A stretch of 46,998 nucleotides of DNA from Bacteroides muris (ex Afrizal et al. 2022) (GTDB lineage Bacteria > Bacteroidota > Bacteroidia > Bacteroidales > Bacteroidaceae): positions 1-46,998 of the forward strand of contig NZ_SRYZ01000029.1 in assembly GCF_004793475.1 (NCBI RefSeq). Direction: 5' to 3'. The notes under the pieces are model-generated. The model did not search any database. It saw nothing but the letters and a program-made list of their open reading frames with translations, and was not told the DNA's origin. The position numbers and the translations under genes were made by a program. Positions 1 through 9,800 of the stretch are shown here, in pieces; position 1 is the first letter of the stretch; every line of letters starts with the position of its first letter.

Positions 1-148
1 TGGCATAGTGGCAGAAGCCGCTTAGCCGATATGGTGAATTTTTAACGGACTATTAGTATAACAGACCATGATGATTTGCTTTATATTGATGTAAGAAAAA
101 ATAAAATGAAAGTTGATAACGTCTGACAACACTCCTTGCTGAGCTTTT
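1..148. other. Window edge, no supported gene
   Basis: No supportable gene. One frame is open from base 1 to a TAA at 43-45 and could be the last 14 codons of a plus-strand gene cut by the window edge, but another frame is also open for seven codons, so this cannot be decided. The rest is AT-rich. It lies downstream of the minus-strand gene that ends at 149, and I see no strong terminator hairpin in it. Confidence 0.3.
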
Positions 149-547
149 TTATTCCTGCGCCAGCTGTTTCACCTCTTCCCCTTCCTTCTCGAACCGGTAT
201 TCTCCTCCTTTTTCGCTAAGCTCAAACAGGGAAAGCTTTTCGGTTGCATTGTTCACAATCATCAGTGCACTTTGTTCGGCAAAGCGTTTCACTTCGAGGA
301 TGAAAGGTTCTTCCATCATGGTGCGGTTCACCAGCAGGCTGTCGTTGATGAAGATGGAGGTGGAGTCTCCGGCAAAGCCTTTCGTCAGTGTGATGGTATA
401 GGTTTCGATGAAGTTGCGGTGGTCCGACTTCTGTTGCTGTAGCCTCATGCTCATATAGACAAAGATGACGACTACGAAAATTACTGCAAAGGCAAGGATG
501 CCGTTGCCTACCATAAACTGTTTGTTGGTATTAAGACGATGTGCCAT
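149..547 (-). CDS. Small membrane-anchored protein of unknown function
   Basis: A 132-residue protein that I do not recognise. After a polar N-terminus (MAHRLNTNKQ), residues about 13-34 form one strongly hydrophobic segment rich in V, F and I, followed by Arg/Gln/Lys-rich residues. This suggests a single-pass inner-membrane protein with an N-in topology and a roughly 95-residue periplasmic domain. The soluble part alternates hydrophobic and polar residues, as expected of a small beta-rich domain, and ends in a Glu/Lys-rich tail. It is divergent from the esterase at 686; the 138-bp gap between them holds the TTGAAC repeats, which could in principle influence both genes. Real coding is supported by its uninterrupted length, a credible start and the absence of a competing ORF. 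Function unknown. Confidence 0.7.
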   Translation of the reverse strand: MAHRLNTNKQFMVGNGILAFAVIFVVVIFVYMSMRLQQQKSDHRNFIETYTITLTKGFAGDSTSIFINDSLLVNRTMMEEPFILEVKRFAEQSALMIVNNATEKLSLFELSEKGGEYRFEKEGEEVKQLAQE

Positions 548-590
548 ATACGGTTGGTTTTAAGAAACACTGCAAATGTAATGAATAAAA

Positions 591-640
591 TTGAACCGGA
601 GGATAAACATTTGAACAAATAGGAAAGAATGCTTTGAGGG
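591..640 (+). promoter_or_regulatory. Direct-repeat operator upstream of the esterase (TTGAAC sites)
   Basis: TTGAAC occurs at 591 and 611, exactly 20 nt apart, with a weaker TTGAGG at 634. The same word and spacing occur upstream of susC-1 and of the carboxylesterase. The site at 591 lies 58 nt before TAATATTG (649), the same distance seen between the third repeat and the -7-like box in the other two promoters. Inferred role: binding site for one or both HTCS regulators. Confidence 0.55.
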
Positions 641-648
641 TAATTCGC

Positions 649-656
649 TAATATTG
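649..656 (+). promoter_or_regulatory. Putative -7 element of the esterase promoter
   Basis: TAATATTG matches seven of eight positions of the Bacteroides -7 consensus TAnnTTTG and lies 30 nt before the ATG at 686. No TTTG sits at the usual -33 distance, which fits a promoter that needs an activator. Confidence 0.45.
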
Positions 657-685
657 CGGTCGTAAAACAAATTGTTAAAGATACT

Positions 686-2374
686 ATGAAACTGAATTTC
701 ATTTTTGGGCTCTTGTTTTCTGTAGTTGCATTGCAGATGAAAGGGGCTGGTGGAACCCCTGAAGGGCTTCCTCCGTTTGTTCGTTTTCCTGGGTTGGAGC
801 AGGAAGTTTACATTACGCGTGATACGTGCAAGAGTGTGGAGGGACGTTTCCCCGGCTTTTCCCCTTTTTTCGTGATTTATCCGGACAAGCCGTGCGATGC
901 TTCCGAAGCGGCGGCATTGACGGACGAATTGGGCATTGCGTTCTATGCGCACACCTACTCGGGGACGGTTTGTGTGGTGAATCCCTTGGGAAAGGAGTAT
1001 GATGCGGTGAAGGATTTGGAAGCTTATAAGAATTTCCTGAACAAGATGCGTGTTTTTACTAATCTGAAGATAATCGGTGTAGGTAAGGGAGCGACGTTTG
1101 TCAATAAGGCTATTGCCGCACATGCAGGTGCTGTTGCCGGTATCGTATCGCTGAATGGCCGACCGGCCAAGACGGTTGAGGGTGCCGCCCCCGTTCCTGC
1201 TTTTATTGCCGGAACACACAGTCGGCAGGTAGCGGCTACCTATATCTTGCAGAATCAGGCGGAACTGGTGCGGAAAGAAAACGGGTTGGCTTGTTATGTC
1301 AACCGAAAGGAGCCGTTACAGCAGGTTGTGGTAAGTGCAAACAAGTACATTTCCTTGAAAGAGGCTTTTGCAGAAGCCTGGAAGACATTGCTTTGCAAGA
1401 ACTACCGTTTTAACAATTACGAACATACCTGGTACACGGGAGCTCAATTCGACCAATATGGTACGTATGAGCTGGAGCCGTATATCATGCCCGAAGATTG
1501 GGGAATCATTCGTCGTGTGATGAAGAAAGACCTTATCGGTACAGGCGATTTCCTATGGTATGAATTCCACCCGGAGGCTACCTTGAAGGCGGAAAAGGCT
1601 TCTGTGCCGTTGTTGCTTTTGCTGCATGGCAACAACAATGATCCGCGTACACAGGCTGAGACATCCGGCTTCATTGAGCTGGCGGCCGAGGAGAACTTCA
1701 TTGTTGCCGAACTGGAATGGCAGGGAAACGGCTATGCTCCTATGGGGCTGGATGGCATCGAGCAGGTGGTGTATCATCTGTTGAAGACCTATCCGCAGAT
1801 AGACCCTTCGCGGGTATATGCCGAAGGGCTTTCGGCAGGAGCCGCCACGGCTACGGGGCTCGGTATACGCAAGTCGCACGTGTTTGCCGCTGTGGGCGCC
1901 CAGTCGGCAGGGCTGACTCCAGACAGGTATATGTTCGGCTACAATGGTGAAGCGTTGATGAACGAGGCGATGCAGAAACGGGGCAGTGTGGAGACCGCTT
2001 ATTTCTCTGTGACTGGTACGGACGACGAAGTTGTGCCTTTTGTAAGCGAAAACAATTGGCGCACCAATGCCTTCTTCTGTGCCTGGACTGCCTATCAGAC
2101 CATGAATGGCATGGAAGTGAGCAGCCAACCCGACTTTTCGAAAGATGCCACCTTCGGCATGGCACTCAAGGACAGGGAAGTAATCTCCACCAACAAGCGC
2201 GTCACGATGGAAGCGGGAGTGCTTTACAAGGGAGACATTCCGCTGATTAAAGTCGTGGCTGTGAATGACTACGGTCATTGGAACTTCAAGCCTGATGCAC
2301 GGTTGATGTGGGATTTCATGAAACAATTCTCTCGCGACCCGCGAACGAAGAAACTGGTTTATAACAGGCGATAA
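686..2374 (+). CDS. Exported two-domain alpha/beta-hydrolase esterase
   Basis: A 562-residue protein with a signal peptide (about residues 1-20), so probably periplasmic or secreted. The C-terminal half (about 280-560) is a CE1/polyhydroxybutyrate-depolymerase-like alpha/beta hydrolase: a LLLLHG oxyanion-hole strand, the nucleophile elbow GLSAG with Ser383, a TGTDDEVVP segment that should carry the acid, and a catalytic His in DYGHW (His531). The N-terminal half (about 60-270) looks like a second hydrolase-like fold, in which the corresponding elbow reads GVGKG (131-135), with Gly instead of Ser, so it should be inactive. The start at 686 puts the signal peptide in frame. The gene has its own TTGAAC-type promoter and converges with HTCS-1. 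Likely substrate: an ester-linked substituent (feruloyl or acetyl) on a plant glycan, inferred from the esterase-rich neighbourhood. The exact specificity cannot be read. Confidence 0.8.
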   Translation: MKLNFIFGLLFSVVALQMKGAGGTPEGLPPFVRFPGLEQEVYITRDTCKSVEGRFPGFSPFFVIYPDKPCDASEAAALTDELGIAFYAHTYSGTVCVVNPLGKEYDAVKDLEAYKNFLNKMRVFTNLKIIGVGKGATFVNKAIAAHAGAVAGIVSLNGRPAKTVEGAAPVPAFIAGTHSRQVAATYILQNQAELVRKENGLACYVNRKEPLQQVVVSANKYISLKEAFAEAWKTLLCKNYRFNNYEHTWYTGAQFDQYGTYELEPYIMPEDWGIIRRVMKKDLIGTGDFLWYEFHPEATLKAEKASVPLLLLLHGNNNDPRTQAETSGFIELAAEENFIVAELEWQGNGYAPMGLDGIEQVVYHLLKTYPQIDPSRVYAEGLSAGAATATGLGIRKSHVFAAVGAQSAGLTPDRYMFGYNGEALMNEAMQKRGSVETAYFSVTGTDDEVVPFVSENNWRTNAFFCAWTAYQTMNGMEVSSQPDFSKDATFGMALKDREVISTNKRVTMEAGVLYKGDIPLIKVVAVNDYGHWNFKPDARLMWDFMKQFSRDPRTKKLVYNRR

Positions 2375-2448
2375 TCAGCAGCTTTTACCGGAAGTAATAT
2401 TTGAGGGAATGAAAGAGCCGTAGGTGCCGGCAAGGAGATGTACAAGGT

Positions 2449-5400
2449 TTATTGATACTCACTCGGATTTATGCCGAATTGCTTTTTAAAGCAGGTAGAG
2501 AAGTGGGGAAGGGTATTGAAGCCGGTCATGTCCGCTATTTCGGAAATGGTATAGGTTCCTTCCTTGATTAGTTCGGCTGCGCGGTTCAGTTTATAAGTTC
2601 TGAAGAAAACGCTTGGATTCTTGCCGGTTAACCCTTTCACCTTGTAGTAAAACTTGGTACGGGAAATTTTGAGTAATTCGGCCATCCGCGTGATGTCCAG
2701 TTCCGGATTATCCAGTTCATTTTCCATTAGTTTATACAGTTCTTGCATGAAGGCTTCGTCTTTTGGGGCAAGGGCAAGTTCCTTCATCCGGCTTGTCCGG
2801 GTATTGTTCATCAGGAAACTGCGTATTTTATCACGGTTCGTCAATAGTGATTCAATCAGGGCCAGTAAGTAAGCCGGTTCAAAAGGTTTGGACACGTATG
2901 CGTCAGCTCCGGTATGCAATCCTTCTATCTGGTTTTCCACGGTGGATTTGGCAGTTACTAGAATGACGGGTATGTGACAGAATTGCAGGTTTGCTTTGAT
3001 TTCTTTGCAAAGCTGGTAACCGTCTTTGTCCGGCATCAGTACATCGCTCAGTATCAAATCCGGAGCTTCGTCTACAATGGTCTGGAAGATGTTGGTGGAA
3101 TTGAGCCGGCTGATGATGTGATAATGCGGGGTCAGCAGAATCTGCAGATAGTGCATGATGGCCGGGTCATCGTCTACTATGAGTATTGTTTTCGGACTTG
3201 TTTTACCTTCACGGGCAGTATCCGGTTCTATTTTCGCAGGTTCTATGGAAGTATTGTTCAGGAGTGTTTTTTTGCCATAGAACCGTTCCTCTTTTGTGTA
3301 CGAGAAATCGTCTGCAGGAAGAATCAGGATAAACATGGCTCCGTTTCCTTCTTTTCGATTTGCTGCTTTCAGATGTCCGTGGTGCAACCGGGCAAGGCTA
3401 CGGGCATAATAAAGCCCGATACCGGTTCCCAAATTGTAAGTCCCTTTGTCGTTTCTTATCTGATAGAACCGCTCAAAGATTTTTTCCAGCTGTTCTTCCG
3501 GAATATTTTCTCCGGTGTTAGTTACGGAAATCCGGATATATCGGGCGCTTTGGTCTTGTTCTGTCAGGCTGAAGAACTCTTCGGCTTCCTGACGCGTGAC
3601 GATGGCGAACGAGATTTCTATTTCGCCTCCTATAGGAGTAAACTTCATGGCATTGGAAAGCAGATTGCTCAGTATTTTCTCTACTTTGTCTTCATCGACC
3701 CAATAGAGGATGTCGTGTTGTAATCCATGAATGCTTAGGGTTATATTCTTGCTTTGGGCATTGATGTTGAAGAAACTGATGATTCGTTTGATGGTGGAGG
3801 CGAGGTTGGTCTGTTGGACTTCCAGTCCCAGGTTGTCGTTGTCTAATTTGTTAAAATCAAGTAATTGGTTGACTAGCTGGAGCATTCGCAGAATACCGTT
3901 TTGCAGGACATTTAGTAGTTCCCGGTTGGGCACTGTATTGGTCGGGGCGGCACACAGTTGTCTGATGGAACCCAACATTGTGGTCAGTGGTGTCCGGAAC
4001 TCGTGGGATATGTTTGTAAAATAGCTCATGTATGTTTTATTCATTTTCTGCTCTTGTGCTTTTTCCTGTTCGGCACGGCAGGCGGTTTCTTTTTCAATTC
4101 TTACGCGCCGCCAACTGTGTATAAGTGTACCTGCTATTCCGATGATTACCAGGGCATAGGCGCATCTTGCCCACCAAGTATTCCAAAGAGCCGGTTTGAC
4201 GATAATGCGCAGTCGTTTTTCTTCTCCGATTATGCTTTGGTCTTCATTGGTGATTTTTATTTTGAACATATAAGTTCCTGTGGGAAGGTTGGCATAATAA
4301 GCTTCCCGGTTGGTGTGTGCATCTATCCAGTAGCGGTCAATGCCTTCCAATTGGTAGTGATAGTGTATTCGTTCATATTCACTATAATCCAATGCGGCAA
4401 ATGATATGCTGAAGCTGCTCTGACCATGTTTCAGGTGTACGTCCGGTTGATAGGAGAGGTCTTTGTCGATGATTGCATTCTTTCCGGGATATATAAGCTT
4501 GTTATGAATCTTCAGATTCTCGAAAGTGAGTGGAACATGGTATTTGAAAGGAGTTTCCATCGGATTGAAGAATGTCATTCCGTGAGTGCCGCCGAATACT
4601 AAGGTTCCGTTTGAAAGTCGGCAGGATGCACGGTCGTAGAATTGATTGCCGCCGATACCGTCAGTTGCATAGTAGTTGCTGATTTGATTGGTCTGGCGCT
4701 CATATTTACTTAATCCGTATAATGTGGATATCCATAGGTTCCCTTGTATATCTTCTTCGATGCTGCAAATCTCTGTGCAGCCAATGCCGGATATAGGAGA
4801 TAATTTATGATTCTGCGAAGTATATCGTAAAAGCCCGTTATGGGAGGTCCCAATCCAGATATCTCCCTGGCTGTCTTCGTATAATACGGAAGGGATAAAT
4901 TTAGAGCGGCGTATGCAGGCCAGGCTGTCCGTCCTTGAGATGTCCGGTATCCGGATTTTCCATGTATCGGGGTTTATTGAACGAATCTTGTTGCCAAAGG
5001 AGGCAATCCATACTTCTCCGTTGGAGAGAGGGTGTATGGTGGGGGTGAAGGTGAAAAATGACTGGAGGTAAAGTGATACGGGCGTGAATTCCTTTTCTCC
5101 TTTTTTCAGGGCATATATTGTCTGGCTGAAGCTGCCGGCCCATATTGTTCCGTTACGGTCTTGCGTTATGCACAGTACGGAAGGGACGGAGAAGATATCC
5201 GTTGCTTTTAATTGATTATATTCAAGCACACATTTTATGACCTGATTGGTATTGGTGGCAAGCCAGATGTGTCGGTCTTTGTCGTGATAGATGTGCCTGA
5301 CAATTATATTTTCTGCGTTTTGTGCAGGTAGGATTCTGCTGATATTCACAGCCTCTATATGCCTGGTGTTCAGGCTGTAGACATACATTCCGTCTTTCAG

Positions 5401-6495
5401 GGTGGATATGTACAAGTTACAGGAGTCGGCATCGAGGGCTATGATGGATTTCTGATGGAAGAACGAGCGTAGATAGTTGTTGCTGTTGAAACGCTCCTTG
5501 TAATAATAGCGTACGGTATACCCTTGGTCCGACGAGCCTATCCACAGATTCTTGTGCGAGTCGGTGTACATGCATTTGACGCCATGTTGCGGGACTTCAA
5601 ACGGAAATCCGTTTTCCTTTTCACGTATGACGGTGTTTTCTTTATGATTGTAAAGGAATGTATGCTTCTGTGTGCAGATTAGTAGGCTGTTCCTGTCGTA
5701 CGGGTGTATATAGGTGATAGCGGCTTTCGATAAGATGGGATGATTACTTATTGCGTCGGGAGTCGTTTTGAATCTTTTGCTTTCGGTATCGAATATGAAG
5801 AGCCGGTTCTTGCTTGCCAGCCATAGGGAAGTGTGGTTGTGCATGTAAGAGTAGGTAATCTTCTGCGGCATGGGGATGGAATCTGTCAGTTGCATGTTTC
5901 GGGAGTCGTAGCATCGGATGGAGACGGGGTTGACGGCCCACAGACAGTTGTTGTTATCCATGTAGCAGGTCTGCTTATAGGTCTTGTCCGGGTCAAAGTT
6001 GATGAAAATGCGGTTGAAGGTGTCCGTTTCGGGATTATAGACGCAGAGATGTACCACCATGTTTAAGAAGATTTTTCCATCCTTGCTTTCTATGAACTGA
6101 TGTCCGTTCCTATTGTTGTATGGTACGTTTATGGGTATCTGGCGGAAGTTGTCTTGGTCGGTATATCGGCATGTTCCGTCGGTTGTCGCTATCCATAAGC
6201 GTTTGCGTGAGTCCATGAAAATGTCCTGGATTCTGTCTCCGGGCAGTTGCAGTGAGTCGTTGGAACTGTAATATTGCCGGTATTCGTGGGCGTTGAATCT
6301 GTTCAGTCCGCGCGTGGTCCCTATCCAGATATAGCCTTGCGCGTCTTCTTGGAAATCTGTAATGTTTTGATTGGAGATGGTTGCCGAAACTCTATGAACG
6401 TCCAGCTTTTCCGCTTCTTCTTGGGCGGTTGCCGGTTTGCACGAAAACACGGCCGTTGCAGATAAAGCAATGAGGGAAAGGATGATTTTTTTCAT
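2449..6495 (-). CDS. Hybrid two-component system sensor/regulator (HTCS-1)
   Basis: A 1348-residue one-protein signalling system of the type that controls Bacteroides polysaccharide-utilisation loci. In order: signal peptide (about 1-24); about 14 beta-propeller repeats of the form D.xG.lWIGT (about 30-690), which form the periplasmic sensor; Y_Y_Y domain (about 690-765); one transmembrane helix (about 772-800); histidine kinase HisKA with the phospho-acceptor His831 in SHEFRTPL; HATPase with GTGIGLYY (about 935-1050); receiver domain with phospho-acceptor Asp1151 in LSDVLMP; AraC-type double helix-turn-helix (about 1255-1348). All key residues are present. By family knowledge it binds an oligosaccharide in the periplasm and activates the adjacent susC/susD promoter. 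It is transcribed divergently from susC-1. Its DNA-binding domain is nearly the same as that of HTCS-2. Confidence 0.96.
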   Translation of the reverse strand: MKKIILSLIALSATAVFSCKPATAQEEAEKLDVHRVSATISNQNITDFQEDAQGYIWIGTTRGLNRFNAHEYRQYYSSNDSLQLPGDRIQDIFMDSRKRLWIATTDGTCRYTDQDNFRQIPINVPYNNRNGHQFIESKDGKIFLNMVVHLCVYNPETDTFNRIFINFDPDKTYKQTCYMDNNNCLWAVNPVSIRCYDSRNMQLTDSIPMPQKITYSYMHNHTSLWLASKNRLFIFDTESKRFKTTPDAISNHPILSKAAITYIHPYDRNSLLICTQKHTFLYNHKENTVIREKENGFPFEVPQHGVKCMYTDSHKNLWIGSSDQGYTVRYYYKERFNSNNYLRSFFHQKSIIALDADSCNLYISTLKDGMYVYSLNTRHIEAVNISRILPAQNAENIIVRHIYHDKDRHIWLATNTNQVIKCVLEYNQLKATDIFSVPSVLCITQDRNGTIWAGSFSQTIYALKKGEKEFTPVSLYLQSFFTFTPTIHPLSNGEVWIASFGNKIRSINPDTWKIRIPDISRTDSLACIRRSKFIPSVLYEDSQGDIWIGTSHNGLLRYTSQNHKLSPISGIGCTEICSIEEDIQGNLWISTLYGLSKYERQTNQISNYYATDGIGGNQFYDRASCRLSNGTLVFGGTHGMTFFNPMETPFKYHVPLTFENLKIHNKLIYPGKNAIIDKDLSYQPDVHLKHGQSSFSISFAALDYSEYERIHYHYQLEGIDRYWIDAHTNREAYYANLPTGTYMFKIKITNEDQSIIGEEKRLRIIVKPALWNTWWARCAYALVIIGIAGTLIHSWRRVRIEKETACRAEQEKAQEQKMNKTYMSYFTNISHEFRTPLTTMLGSIRQLCAAPTNTVPNRELLNVLQNGILRMLQLVNQLLDFNKLDNDNLGLEVQQTNLASTIKRIISFFNINAQSKNITLSIHGLQHDILYWVDEDKVEKILSNLLSNAMKFTPIGGEIEISFAIVTRQEAEEFFSLTEQDQSARYIRISVTNTGENIPEEQLEKIFERFYQIRNDKGTYNLGTGIGLYYARSLARLHHGHLKAANRKEGNGAMFILILPADDFSYTKEERFYGKKTLLNNTSIEPAKIEPDTAREGKTSPKTILIVDDDPAIMHYLQILLTPHYHIISRLNSTNIFQTIVDEAPDLILSDVLMPDKDGYQLCKEIKANLQFCHIPVILVTAKSTVENQIEGLHTGADAYVSKPFEPAYLLALIESLLTNRDKIRSFLMNNTRTSRMKELALAPKDEAFMQELYKLMENELDNPELDITRMAELLKISRTKFYYKVKGLTGKNPSVFFRTYKLNRAAELIKEGTYTISEIADMTGFNTLPHFSTCFKKQFGINPSEYQ

Positions 6496-6551
6496 ATATG
6501 GAGCGTATTAGGATATGTTTCGCGGAAAGTGTTTTTTTACACTGAAGCAGA

Positions 6552-6559
6552 CAAAAGTA
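6552..6559 (-). promoter_or_regulatory. -7 element of the HTCS-1 promoter
   Basis: On the minus strand this reads TACTTTTG, a perfect match to TAnnTTTG, 56 nt upstream of the HTCS-1 ATG. There is no clear TTTG at -33. Confidence 0.55.
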
Positions 6560-6630
6560 GAAAGAAAATAAGTAGGTGATATTTGCTGTAACAGTGATTT
6601 TTCTGCCTGGATTATGCTGTAAGGCATATT

Positions 6631-6678
6631 TTGAACATATTGATAATTTTTTGAACGTACAGGAAATGATATTTGAAC
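6631..6678 (+). promoter_or_regulatory. Triple TTGAAC operator upstream of susC-1
   Basis: Three perfect TTGAAC words start at 6631, 6651 and 6673 (steps of 20 and 22 nt, about two helical turns each). Steps of 20 and 22 recur before the carboxylesterase. The third copy starts 58 nt before TAAAATTG (6731). The pattern of direct repeats on one face of the helix fits an AraC-family DNA-binding domain such as that of the HTCS proteins. Direct binding is inferred. Confidence 0.65.
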
Positions 6679-6730
6679 ATATAAGAAATGTTTTTGTATT
6701 TTCTCAATATCCTCTTATTCCCTCTTTTGA

Positions 6731-6738
6731 TAAAATTG
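6731..6738 (+). promoter_or_regulatory. Putative -7 element of the susC-1 promoter
   Basis: TAAAATTG matches seven of eight positions of TAnnTTTG, 65 nt before the preferred susC-1 start. The following bases (ATCGGAAA) resemble those after the matching box of the carboxylesterase promoter (ACCGGAAA). Confidence 0.45.
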
Positions 6739-6802
6739 TATCGGAAATCCTGCAATGAGTGAATGCAGCTTTTTTATTAACAAATCTAATTATTTAAGCA
6801 TT

Positions 6803-9800
6803 ATGGAAAACAACTTTAAAAGAAAGCTGATGGCATTCTGGCTGTTCCTTTTGGTGGGAATACCTTATATGCTGGCGCAAAGTCCGATGATGGTATCGGG
6901 ACGGATCACAGATGATTTGGGAGAACCGATGATTGGTGTGAGTGTACTTGAAAAGGGTACTTCCAACGGAGTGATTACGAATATGGAGGGAAATTATTCC
7001 TTAAAGGTAAAGCAAGGCGCCGTCATTGTCTATTCGTACATCGGATATGTGACACAGGAGCTGAAAGCCGTATCGGAGAGAATGAATGTGACGATGAAGG
7101 AAGACACCCGGACGCTGGATGAAGTGGTAGTGGTGGGCTATGGTGTGCAGAAGAAGAGTGACCTGACGGGTGCCATTTCTTCCGTCAAGGCGGAAGACAT
7201 CCAGAACCGCTCCATCACCCGGGTGGAAGAAGCCCTGCAGGGCAAGACAGCCGGTGTGCAACTGATATCCACGACTTCGCAACCGGGCGCCTCGCCTACC
7301 ATTCGTGTCCGTGGTTTCTCGTCGAATGGCACTTCCGACCCTCTCTATGTGGTAGATGGATTGATAGTATCCGACTTGAGTGCTGTGGATCCTAACAATA
7401 TAAAAAGCATGGAAGTCCTGAAAGATGCCGCATCCGCTGCCATTTATGGTGCGCAGGCCGGTAATGGCGTGGTGCTTATTACCACAAAGAGCGGAAGCAA
7501 AGGCACCAGCAGCATTTCCTACGACTTTCAATATTCCATCAGTAGCCTGGCCCGACGTCCCAAGCTGATTAATTCGCAAGAAGCCTTATTGCAAAAGAAG
7601 GAGCAAGACCCTACTTTTACAGATGATAATATCCAGGAGCTTATTACCAGCGGCACATGGGACGGCGTATCGACTACCGATTGGTATGATGTGGCTTTTA
7701 ATGCTTCACCATCCTCCCATCATACGGTCAACTTTCAGGGAGCGAATGACAAGGGCTCTTTCTTCCTGTCATTAAACAATCTGTATGACAATGGTATTCT
7801 TCGTGAAAACAAGGATACCTACAAGCGGCTTTCCGTCATGCTGAACGCCGACTATGACATTAAACCCTGGTTAAAGGTAGGTGTTACTGCCAATTATGCA
7901 AAATATACGCAGAAATCCATCAATGACGGCAGTGCGGGCAATTCATATTCCAGCATGATTGCTACCGTGATGACCATGGCTCCTTATTATGCGGACACTT
8001 ATGCTGCCGATGCGCTTCCTAAGCAGATGGAGGCATTGATTGCCAACGGCTTTACTTTGCTGCGCAATGACAAGGGCGATTATTACAGCTGTCTGGGTTC
8101 CATGGAACAGATACATCCTATGGTAGCCATCCGCATGAGCGACAAGAAGAACTTCGGCAACAGTCTGATGGGAACGCTCTATGCCAACCTGACTCCTTTC
8201 AAAGGATTTGTGTTTACTACCCGACTGGGTTACAGAGAACTGAACGCAAACACTTATCAGTATAACAATCTCTATTACGGCTCGGCTTCCGCCAATAATA
8301 AGGATAAGAACGGGGCCAGCCGCTCCAACTCCTCCACTACTTATTACCAGTGGGAGAACTTTGTGAACTATAGTACGGATTTGTGGGACAAGCATCATGT
8401 GTCTGCCATGCTGGGTATGTCTTACAGCGAGAATAACTTCACTTACGTTTCTGCCGGTGTGGACAAGACAGCCAAGCACGATCCTTTGTATGCCGACGTT
8501 TCGTATCCTGCCGGAGATGCCGTGAAGAGTACCGCCGGTTACAATCTGATTAATCGCAAACTGTCCTATTTCGGCCGTCTGGCTTACGATTACCAAAACC
8601 GCTATATGCTGCAAGCGGCCATGCGTGCCGATGCCGCCGATACTTCCGTGCTTCCGGGCACCAATCGCTGGGGTTATTTCCCGTCGGTATCGGCCGGCTG
8701 GGTTATTTCCAACGAGCGCTTTTTCACGGAAAAGAACAATACCCCTTTGACATTCCTGAAATTGCGTGCCAGCTGGGGACAGAATGGAAGCACAAGCAAT
8801 CTGAGTGGTTATAAGTATTCCAATTCCCTGGTGACTTCGGCTGCCGGATACTCTTTCAGCAATACGGCGATGAACTATGTCACTTCCGCCAAGCCTTCGC
8901 AGCTCTATAATCCTGACCTGAAGTGGGAAACCTCCGAACAGCTGGATTTGGGTATGGATCTGCGCGCTTTCAACGACCGCTTCTCGTTTGGTATGGACTG
9001 GTATAGGAAGAAGACTAAAGACTTGATCGTGTCCAACATTGTCATTCCTTATGAGGCGGGAAACTCGTCGGCTCCGATGAATGCCGGTAATGTGACGAAT
9101 AAGGGCTTTGAGTTTGAAGCCGGATGGAAAGACAAGGCCGGTGATTTCAGCTATTCTGTGACTGCCAATCTGGCCACTTTGAAGAACGAGGTTACTTATC
9201 TGGATCCGCATGTCAGCGGCGGACGCATAGAAGGCGCCACTACGATGGCTTCGAACGGTTCGTTCTCCGCATTCGAGGTAGGCTATCCGGTGTGGTATTT
9301 CAGAGGCTATCAGGTCGACCATCTGGACGACAAGGGGAATCCCGTATTCAGGGATAATACGGGCGACGGTACCATTGATGCCAGTGACAAGGCGATGATC
9401 GGCAAGCCGATGCCGGACTTCACGTATGGCATCACGTTGACTGCCAACTACAAGAATCTTGATTTCCTGATTTTCGGTAACGGTTCCGTGGGCAATGACG
9501 TGTTCATGTCCTACAGTTATAATTCGATATCCTATACGCTGAAGGAGATGTACGACCAGCGCTGGACGGCGGACGGGACTACCGGCCGTAAGTTTGCGCG
9601 GCCGCAGAATACGAATGCAGACAAGTATGGCCTGTCCGATGCCTATATCTTTGACGGCTCTTATTTCCGCATCAAGCAGATACAGCTGGGATATACGTTG
9701 CCCCGGACGGTTACGAAGAAGTTCCTGGTCGACAAGCTGAGGGTATATGCCTCGTTGGATAATTTCTTCTTGTTCACCAAGTATCCGGGACTCGACCCGG

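Larger units (their letters stand above)
6496..6802. promoter_or_regulatory. Divergent regulatory region between HTCS-1 and susC-1
   Basis: A 307-bp gap without a gene. It holds a perfect minus-strand -7 element for HTCS-1 (6552-6559), three TTGAAC repeats (6631-6678), a plus-strand TAAAATTG box (6731-6738) and an AT-rich leader up to the susC-1 ATG. A reading frame runs from 6755 into susC-1, but this upstream part encodes no signal sequence and is better read as untranslated leader. Confidence 0.7.

Noticed and set aside
6755..6802. N-terminal extension of SusC-1 by 16 residues
   Set aside because: The extension would put a polar stretch before the signal peptide, while ATG 6803 gives a standard signal sequence.
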